Source of the DNA: an uncultured Collinsella sp. | GTDB taxonomy: Bacteria > Actinomycetota > Coriobacteriia > Coriobacteriales > Coriobacteriaceae | DNA length: 7,081 nucleotides | Assembly (NCBI GenBank): GCA_905210085.1 | Contig: CAJLVJ010000072.1 | Location: 1 to 7,081 of the forward strand | Reading direction: 5' to 3' | Shown: piece by piece, positions 1 to 5,285 of the stretch | How the letters are laid out: every line of letters begins with the position of its first letter | How positions within the stretch are numbered: the stretch's first letter is position 1 | Made by a program: the position numbers and the translations under genes | Notes under the pieces: generated by a model | Database searches by the model: none | The model's input: the letters and a program-made list of their open reading frames with translations, nothing else | What the model was told of the DNA's origin: nothing

Positions 1-12
1 GCTTGAACTGAG

Positions 13-44
13 AAGGGGGAGGCCTCGCGGCCTCCCCCTTTTTT
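13..44 (+). terminator. Intrinsic terminator of the upstream transcription unit
   Basis: A perfect 12-bp inverted repeat (13-24 with 29-40) closes a 4-nt loop (TCGC, 25-28) and runs straight into six T residues (39-44). This is a textbook rho-independent terminator reading on the + strand. It should insulate the operon from whatever lies to the left. No gene is identifiable in the first 12 bases, though TGA triplets at 4-6 and 9-11 could be the stop of an upstream gene. Confidence 0.93.
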
Positions 45-58
45 GCGTTTACGGGCTT

Positions 59-88
59 TTGTCTCACATAGTAGCTGTGTTTTATAAC
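59..88 (+). promoter_or_regulatory. Candidate upstream promoter P1 (sigma-70 type)
   Basis: TTGTCT (59-64) resembles a -35 box (4 of 6 matches to TTGACA). It is followed after 18 nt by TATAAC (83-88), which matches 5 of 6 bases of the -10 consensus. The spacer contains a weak dyad, CACA-7 nt-TGTG (65-79). The element lies in the only sizeable leader of the operon, just after the upstream terminator, where a promoter is expected. The hexamers are visible; activity is inferred. Confidence 0.5.
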
Positions 89-94
89 CCTCGT

Positions 95-124
95 TTGTCG
101 CATCTTCTGCGAACGGGCTACAAT
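95..124 (+). promoter_or_regulatory. Candidate downstream promoter P2 (sigma-70 type)
   Basis: TTGTCG (95-100) is spaced 18 nt from TACAAT (119-124), which matches 5 of 6 bases of the -10 consensus. Transcription would start near 131, giving a leader of roughly 20 nt that ends in the acpS ribosome binding site. A perfect 5-bp dyad (TCGCA, loop TCTTC, TGCGA; 98-112) overlaps the end of the -35 box and the spacer. It could be an operator or merely chance. Of the two candidates this is the better placed for acpS. Confidence 0.58.
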
Positions 125-143
125 AACTTAGTCTGTGCGATAT

Positions 144-150
144 GGAGGTG
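144..150 (+). promoter_or_regulatory. Ribosome binding site that sets the acpS start
   Basis: GGAGGTG is a strong Shine-Dalgarno sequence. The GGAGG core ends 5 nt before the ATG at 154. An in-frame ATG at 142 lies upstream of this site and would place the site inside the coding region, so 154 is the better start. Confidence 0.85.
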
Positions 151-153
151 AAC

Positions 154-693
154 ATGGCTGAAGCTGGTATCGGCGTTGATATCGTCGAGATTTCCCGCAT
201 GAAATCAATTCTTGAAAAGACGCCGTCGTTTGCTCGGCGTGTGTTTACCGAAGAAGAGCGTGCGTATTGCGATGCATCATCGCGTCCCGCTGCTCACTAT
301 GCGAGCCGCTTTGCTTCGCGCGAGGCGGTGCTTAAAGCTCTTGGCACGGGTTTTAGTCAAGGCGTGGGCCGCAAGGATGTTTCGGTAACGCGTGATAAAC
401 TCGGCAAACCGAAGGCACTGCTTTCGGGCCGTGCACTCGAGATCGCTCAAGAGCTGGGTGTTGTTGAGGTTGCTCTTTCCATTACGCTTACAGGAGATTT
501 AGCCGTTGCGAATGCTATCGCGATTACCGAGGATGCTCGGCCTAAGCCAAAAGATGAAAAGGTGAGCACCAAGAAACGCGTAGCGCAGACATTTAAAGAG
601 GCTCGCTCTGTTTTAGATGAGCTTGAGCAGCTGCAGAATTCAGCATTGACGGAGCACCTGGGCGATGCTTCGCAAGATACGCTAGGAGCATAG
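154..693 (+). CDS. acpS: Holo-[acyl-carrier-protein] synthase AcpS, with C-terminal extension
   Basis: AcpS transfers the 4'-phosphopantetheine arm of CoA to a serine of apo-acyl carrier protein, switching on fatty acid synthesis in the cytoplasm. The 179-residue product begins with the family signature GIGVDIVEISRM (Asp9, Mg ligand). It continues with RVFTEEERAYC (29-39) and SRFASREAVLKALGTG (51-66), which carries Glu57 and Lys61 of the active site. The last core motif, SITLTGDLAVANA (109-121), has Leu112 where most AcpS proteins have His (SITHT or SLSHT type). The family is usually about 120-130 residues; here residues 127-179 form an extra tail, rich in Lys and Glu and probably helical. 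Start 154 is chosen for its strong ribosome binding site and because homologues begin just before GIG. First gene of the operon; its TAG abuts the next ATG. Identity is secure; full activity is less certain because of the His substitution. Confidence 0.93.
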   Translation: MAEAGIGVDIVEISRMKSILEKTPSFARRVFTEEERAYCDASSRPAAHYASRFASREAVLKALGTGFSQGVGRKDVSVTRDKLGKPKALLSGRALEIAQELGVVEVALSITLTGDLAVANAIAITEDARPKPKDEKVSTKKRVAQTFKEARSVLDELEQLQNSALTEHLGDASQDTLGA

Positions 694-2310
694 ATGAAAC
701 CGGTTTTGAGTACCGAAGAAGTCGTTCGTCTCGAAGATATCATCGAACGCGAAGGGACTTCGAAGGCCGAGCTTATGGAGCTAGCGGGTGAGTTCGCCGC
801 CAACGAGGTCTTGAAGCTCAACCCCGATCGGGTTCTCGTTCTGGTCGGTTTTGGTAATAATGGCGGCGACGGTTGGGTTGCCGCCGATATCCTGAGCCAT
901 AAGGGTGTGGACGTGGATATCGTTTCTCCGGTTGAGCCGGATGAGATTCCTGCTGCTCTGGCACGTCATGTTGCTCGTCGTACTGCCGGCCGCGATGTGC
1001 ACGTTTGCGTTGGTCCCTCGCGTGACGAACTCGAGGTTTTGATCGATAAGGCCGATGTTGTTGTCGATGCCATTTTTGGTACCGGTTTCCACGGGAATCT
1101 GCGTGCGCCGTTCTCCATCTGGATTCCTACGGTCAATGAATGCGCCGATTGTGTCGTATCCATTGATGTCCCCTCGGGCCTGAATGCCGAGACGGGCGTT
1201 GTTGATGACGACTGCATTCGTGCTGAGCATACGGTGACGATGATTGCGCCCAAGATTGGTCTGTATAGCGCTGATGGCCCTGAGTATGCTGGCGATTTGA
1301 TCTGCGGCAATCTTTACGACCGTCTTGACGAGGTCATCGATGATGTCGACCACGCCGCCGAGATTGTCGAGCCCGGCGACTTAGTTGATTACTTTGCTCC
1401 ACTACCTACGAATATCGATAAGTATTCCCGTGGCTCTGTGCTTATTGTCGCCGGATCTGCGCAATATCCTGGTGCTGCCATTATGGCGGCCAAGTCTGCA
1501 GCTCGCGCGGGTGCTGGTTACGTGGCGGTCGCGGCTCCTGACGCCTGCGCTAATCTTATTCGCATTGCACTTCCTTCGATTCCCGTCTTTGCTATTCCGT
1601 CTGATTCCCGCGGCTCCTTTGGCGCCGCTGCGCGCATGACGGTGTGCGAGATTGCAAAGAAGTACAGCTGCGTACTGTGCGGTCCTGGTATGACGACATC
1701 TGCCGGCGCTATGCAGGTGGTTTCGGGCTTGCTCGAGCTTGATGTGCCGCTTATTTTGGACGCCGATGCACTCAACTGCCTTGCTAAGATTGCCATTGAC
1801 GGTATTGATAGTAACCCCGAGATGTATCGTCGCGAGCAGCCGTTGGTTATGACGCCGCACTATCGTGAGCTTTCGCGTCTGGTTGCCGGAGACGAGGTGA
1901 ACGACCTTGGTACCGCGATTGCAGCCGCGCAGAAGGTTGTCTGGGCTGCAGGCTCCGACAACCTGGTGGTCATTGCCAAGGGGCCGACGACGGCTATCTG
2001 TGGCGTTGAGCGTGTACTGCTGCCGCTCTCGGGTCCGGCTTCTCTGGCAACTGCCGGTTCGGGTGATGTTCTCGCGGGTATTTTGGCCGGCACGCTTGCC
2101 ACCATGCGCGACGAGATGGATCGTTGGGAGTTGCTGTATTCGTACGCCGTCGCACTTCACAGCTACGCCGGTTTTGCCGCGGCGACGGAGTATGGTGAGA
2201 AGAGCGTTATCGCGACCGATCTTATCGACTTGATCGGTCCTGCCATGGAGCTGGCGGCAAAGGATGCGCTCGAAGATCTGGGAATCATGGACGAAGGGTC
2301 GGATGACTAA
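694..2310 (+). CDS. nnr: Bifunctional NAD(P)H-hydrate repair enzyme (NnrE epimerase + NnrD dehydratase)
   Basis: Repairs hydrated NAD(P)H: the N-terminal domain interconverts R and S forms of NAD(P)HX, and the C-terminal ribokinase-like domain dehydrates S-NAD(P)HX using a nucleotide (ADP in most bacteria). NnrE/YjeF_N spans about 1-225: GFGNNGGDG (52-60), DAIFGTGFHGNLRAPF (125-140, Asp125 in the conserved D-A-I/L-F-G-T-G motif), SIDVPSGLNAETG (156-168) and TVTMIAPKIGL (180-190). NnrD/YjeF_C spans about 235-525: RGSVLIVAGSAQYPGA (246-261), GPGM (330-333), LDADALN (355-361), MTPHYRE (386-392), IAKGPTT (427-433) and ATAGSGDVLAGILAG (452-466) with catalytic Asp458. The 538-residue length fits the fused bacterial form. 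The start has AGGAG (684-688) inside the end of acpS, and the stop and start codons abut, so translation is probably coupled. All key motifs are present. Confidence 0.95.
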   Translation: MKPVLSTEEVVRLEDIIEREGTSKAELMELAGEFAANEVLKLNPDRVLVLVGFGNNGGDGWVAADILSHKGVDVDIVSPVEPDEIPAALARHVARRTAGRDVHVCVGPSRDELEVLIDKADVVVDAIFGTGFHGNLRAPFSIWIPTVNECADCVVSIDVPSGLNAETGVVDDDCIRAEHTVTMIAPKIGLYSADGPEYAGDLICGNLYDRLDEVIDDVDHAAEIVEPGDLVDYFAPLPTNIDKYSRGSVLIVAGSAQYPGAAIMAAKSAARAGAGYVAVAAPDACANLIRIALPSIPVFAIPSDSRGSFGAAARMTVCEIAKKYSCVLCGPGMTTSAGAMQVVSGLLELDVPLILDADALNCLAKIAIDGIDSNPEMYRREQPLVMTPHYRELSRLVAGDEVNDLGTAIAAAQKVVWAAGSDNLVVIAKGPTTAICGVERVLLPLSGPASLATAGSGDVLAGILAGTLATMRDEMDRWELLYSYAVALHSYAGFAAATEYGEKSVIATDLIDLIGPAMELAAKDALEDLGIMDEGSDD

Positions 2311-2312
2311 TC

Positions 2313-3458
2313 ATGAATAAAGCCGATTTGACGCGCTGGTCCTGGGTCGAGATCGACCGTGGGGCGCTCCGTCGCAACACGAGGGCCTATAAGAACTTGC
2401 TGAATCCACGTCAGCGCCTGTGCTGCGTGGTCAAGGCCGATGCTTATGGTCATGGAGCTGTTGAGTGCGCCAAGATCATGTATTCGGCCGGTGCCGACAT
2501 GTTTGCCGTGGCGACGGTTAACGAGGGCGTTGAGCTCCGACAGGGCGGGATTACGAAGCCCATCCTCATCCTAAGCGAGCCGCCTATCGAGGCCATTCCG
2601 ACGTTGCTCGAGTTTGATATCATGCCTTCGGTCTATACGTCTGACTTTGCTCTTGCGTATGGCGAATGTGCCGTCGCGGCGGGCAAGGTGGGCAAGTATC
2701 ATCTCGCCATCGAGACGGGCATGAACCGCATTGGCGTACATTACACGCAGGTGCTCGACTTTGTCCGCGGTATTAATTTCCATCGCGGTATTCAGTGCGA
2801 CGGCGTATTTACGCACTTCGCCACGGCCGATGAACCTTCGGGCTGGGACTACAAGCTGCAGTGTCAGCGCTTTACCGAGGCCGTTCAGGCCATTAAGGAT
2901 GCGGGTTTTGAGTGCGGTATCGTGCACTGCGCCAACACGCCGTCCTCGATGCTCGACCCCTCGATGCATTTTGATATGATCCGCGCCGGCGTTGGCTTGT
3001 ATGGCATGCAGCCGTGCGAGCTGAGTGGCCGCGTGATGCAGCTTGATCCCGTTATGAGCGTCCATGCGCGTGTGACGCGCGTGGCACACCCTGCGATGGG
3101 TGAGGGCGTGGGCTACGGTTTTACCTACCGCGTACCGCGTACGCGCGTTCAGATCTGCACGCTGCCGATCGGTTATGCCGACGGCCTATCGCGTACGCTT
3201 TCCAATCGTATGGATGTGCTGTATCGCGGCGAGCGCGTGCGTCAGGTTGGCAATATCTGCATGGATCAGTTTATGGTCGCCATTCAGTCCAACCCGGCAC
3301 ACGAGATTCCCGAGGCCGAGTATGGTGACGAGATGATTATTGTCGGCCGCGATGGCGATGCCGAGATCACTATGGACGAGATGGCCCGACTGCGCGGAAC
3401 GATTAACTACGAGGTCGCCTGCGGCTTTGGCATGCGTCTCGACAAGGTCTACGTGTAG
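2313..3458 (+). CDS. alr: Alanine racemase
   Basis: PLP-dependent interconversion of L- and D-alanine, supplying D-Ala for peptidoglycan. The 381-residue protein is of normal length. An N-terminal TIM barrel carries WVEIDRGALRRN (11-22) and VVKADAYGHGA (39-49), where Lys41 is the PLP lysine. THFATADEP (167-175) and RAGVGLYG (224-231) are typical barrel motifs. The C-terminal beta domain carries GVGYGFTYR (265-273) with the second catalytic base Tyr268, PIGYADG (285-291) and GNICMDQ (313-319). In the segment HLAIETGMNRIG (130-141), Ala132 sits where many racemases have a Lys that becomes carboxylated. The ATG follows the nnr stop by 2 nt. Its Shine-Dalgarno is weak (GGA at 2301-2303 or AAGGG at 2294-2298), so re-initiation by ribosomes finishing nnr is likely. 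A TTG at 2328 is in frame but has no better site. Confidence 0.96.
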   Translation: MNKADLTRWSWVEIDRGALRRNTRAYKNLLNPRQRLCCVVKADAYGHGAVECAKIMYSAGADMFAVATVNEGVELRQGGITKPILILSEPPIEAIPTLLEFDIMPSVYTSDFALAYGECAVAAGKVGKYHLAIETGMNRIGVHYTQVLDFVRGINFHRGIQCDGVFTHFATADEPSGWDYKLQCQRFTEAVQAIKDAGFECGIVHCANTPSSMLDPSMHFDMIRAGVGLYGMQPCELSGRVMQLDPVMSVHARVTRVAHPAMGEGVGYGFTYRVPRTRVQICTLPIGYADGLSRTLSNRMDVLYRGERVRQVGNICMDQFMVAIQSNPAHEIPEAEYGDEMIIVGRDGDAEITMDEMARLRGTINYEVACGFGMRLDKVYV

Positions 3459-3466
3459 GAGCCGCT

Positions 3467-4087
3467 ATGGGCGTCATGCACATTCCCGGCCATACCCATC
3501 AGGCGCCACGTGAGGTCGCACTCGAGGAGATTGAGGCTGTTTTAGGCGACTGCCATCTCTGCCAGCTCTATCAGTCGCGCCATAACATCGTGTTTGGCGT
3601 GGGAAACCCCCACGCTCGCGTCATGTTTATTGGTGAAGCACCGGGTCGCAACGAGGATTTGCAGGGCGAACCTTTTGTGGGGGCGGCGGGTGAAGACCTC
3701 AACGGCATTTTGTCCCTGGCAGGTCTTAAGCGCGAGGACGTCTATATCGCCAACGTGCTTAAGTGCCGCCCGCCGGGAAACCGCAATCCGCGTCCCGAGG
3801 AAGTGCTGGCTTGCTCACCGTTTTTGCGCGAGCAGATTCGAAGCATCTGGCCCGATATCATCGTGACGCTCGGTAACCCCGCAACGCACTTTGTGCTCAA
3901 GACCGAGATCGGCATTACCAAGCTGCGCGGCAGGTTCCATCAGATGGGCCACTTTGTGGTGATGCCGACGTTTCATCCTGCGGCGGCGCTGCGCAATCCG
4001 GCGTGGCAGGAGTTGCTGGAGGAAGACTTTAAGATGCTGGGCGACTATCTGGAGCGGCACCCCGCGCCGGAGACCGCCTCGGAATAA
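3467..4087 (+). CDS. udg: Uracil-DNA glycosylase, family 4 (Fe-S) type
   Basis: Removes uracil from DNA to start base-excision repair of deaminated cytosine. In 206 residues the family-4 pattern is clear. Cys29-x2-Cys32 and Cys100 plus Cys116 are the four expected ligands of a 4Fe-4S cluster. FIGEAPGRNEDLQGEPFVG (54-72) holds the GE-A-PG motif. VLKCRPPGNRNP (97-108) and PTFHPAAALRNP (167-178) complete the site. A conserved LRGRFH (153-158) lies between them. The family's usual length is about 190-230 residues. The family resembles the N-terminal domain of some phage DNA polymerases, but there is no polymerase domain here. The start is preceded by AGGAG (3457-3461), which overlaps the alr stop, with a 5-nt spacing. 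An ATG at 3476 is in frame but less well placed. It is a repair gene set among metabolic genes; co-transcription is inferred from the 8-nt gap. Confidence 0.93.
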   Translation: MGVMHIPGHTHQAPREVALEEIEAVLGDCHLCQLYQSRHNIVFGVGNPHARVMFIGEAPGRNEDLQGEPFVGAAGEDLNGILSLAGLKREDVYIANVLKCRPPGNRNPRPEEVLACSPFLREQIRSIWPDIIVTLGNPATHFVLKTEIGITKLRGRFHQMGHFVVMPTFHPAAALRNPAWQELLEEDFKMLGDYLERHPAPETASE

Positions 4088-4097
4088 TAATAAGGAG
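4085..4097 (+). promoter_or_regulatory. Triple TAA stop merging into the tsaE ribosome binding site
   Basis: Three consecutive in-frame TAA codons (4085-4093) end the glycosylase gene. The last shares its bases with AAGGAG (4092-4097), the tsaE Shine-Dalgarno, which sits 5 nt before the ATG at 4103. This short junction leaves no room for a separate promoter, so tsaE is read from the upstream transcript. Confidence 0.8.
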
Positions 4098-4102
4098 CGT
4101 AT

Positions 4103-4609
4103 ATGTCCCTGGAGCGCCTGGGGGTAGGTACCTATAGAACGGCCCGTACTGCCGATACGGAGCATTTTGGCGAGCTGGTCGCACCGTGTCTAGAAGATGG
4201 CGATGTGCTGATCTTGACCGGCGGCCTCGGGGTGGGCAAAACCCACTTTACCAAGGGCGTTTCGCGCGCTCTGGGCGATGAGCATATGGTCACAAGCCCT
4301 ACGTTCGCACTCATGGCCGTTCATGACCAAGGGCGTATTCCGCTGTTCCATTTTGATCTGTACCGCCTGGAGCATGCCTACGAGCTTGAGGATACGGGCA
4401 TTTTTGACGTGCTGGGCTATGAGGGTGTTTGCCTGCTGGAATGGGGCGAGCAGTTTCAGGATGAACTGACAGATGAGTATCTTTCGGTGACGCTTAAGCG
4501 CGATGAGGACGACAGCGACGTGCGAACGATAACGCTCGAGGCACACGGCGAGCGCGCGATTGAGCTTTCCCATTTGATAGATAAGGCTGTACAAGATGAG
4601 CTTGCATAA
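4103..4609 (+). CDS. tsaE: tRNA threonylcarbamoyladenosine biosynthesis ATPase TsaE
   Basis: TsaE is the small ATPase that binds the TsaB-TsaD heterodimer and allows multiple turnover in forming t6A at position 37 of tRNAs that read ANN codons. The 168-residue protein shows a P-loop GGLGVGKT (40-47), the family motif TSPTFAL (64-70), the HFDLYRL strand (83-89) and LLEWGEQF (111-118) with the conserved Trp114. Length is slightly above the usual 140-160; the extra residues are an acidic stretch (DEDDSD, 134-139) and a short C-terminal helix. The last 14 nt overlap the next gene, which encodes its two partners on one chain. The ribosome binding site is AAGGAG at 4092-4097. Confidence 0.95.
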   Translation: MSLERLGVGTYRTARTADTEHFGELVAPCLEDGDVLILTGGLGVGKTHFTKGVSRALGDEHMVTSPTFALMAVHDQGRIPLFHFDLYRLEHAYELEDTGIFDVLGYEGVCLLEWGEQFQDELTDEYLSVTLKRDEDDSDVRTITLEAHGERAIELSHLIDKAVQDELA

Positions 4610-5285
4610 CGACAACGCGCTGGTGGTGGCGCTCGACACATCGACCGACATGCTTGCCTGCGCGGCAAGCTGGATTGACGTGCAGACAGGCGAGGCAAAG
4701 CTGGTAAGTGGGGACCATCTGTGTCGCCGCCATGCCAACGTGGAGCTCGTGAATACTGTTGATGACCTACTGAAGCAGGCCGGCCTGGATCGCAGCGATG
4801 TCGGCTGTTATGTGGTCGGTCGCGGTCCCGGCTCGTTTACGGGCGTGCGTATCGGCATCTCCACCGCAAAGGGTCTGGCGCACGGTGCCAATGTGCCGTT
4901 GCTGGGCGTGTCGACGCTCGATGCTTGCGCCTGGACGGCATGGAAGGCCGGCGTGCGCGGCAAGCTTGGTGTTCTTGCCGATGCCATGCGCGGCGAGGTG
5001 TACCCGGCGCTCTATGTGCTGGGGGATGAGGGCCCCGAGCGTCTGTTTGAGCGCGAGCGCGTGGTCAAGGCCGCCGTGGCGCTTGATGAGTGGCGCCAGA
5101 CCGCGGACTGGGATCAGGTTCAGCTGACTGGTGACGGTCTCGTGCGTTATGGCAAACTGCTGGGCGAGGATGAGACGGCGCGCTGCGTGGAGCGAGACCT
5201 GTGGTGGCCCGCGGGCGAGGGCCTGCTGATGGCGCACGCCGCAGGCGATGGCGATCCGGCTCGCGTCTTGCCGATCTATACGCGC
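4596..5285 (+). other. tsaB: TsaB domain of the fusion protein
   Basis: Residues 1-230. LVVALDTSTD (9-18) is the first strand of the ASKHA fold and replaces the usual short 'MxxLAIDTS' start. GRGPGSFTGVRIGISTAKG (75-93) is the diagnostic TsaB motif. LADAMRGEVYPALY (127-140) and PIYTR (226-230) match the middle and end of the family. TsaB lacks the metal-binding histidines of TsaD and acts as a structural partner that binds TsaD and TsaE. Confidence 0.93.

Noticed and set aside
142..153. In-frame ATG at 142 as the acpS start
   Set aside because: The strong GGAGGTG site lies at 144-150, downstream of this ATG and ideally placed for ATG 154. Homologues also start just before the GIG motif, so the 4-residue extension is not real.
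1402..2160. Open frame of 252 codons on the minus strand
   Set aside because: Antisense shadow of the NnrD domain; Arg/Asn/His-rich composition, no domain and no ribosome binding site of note.
2571..3089. Open frame of 172 codons on the minus strand
   Set aside because: Antisense shadow of alr with no recognisable motif.
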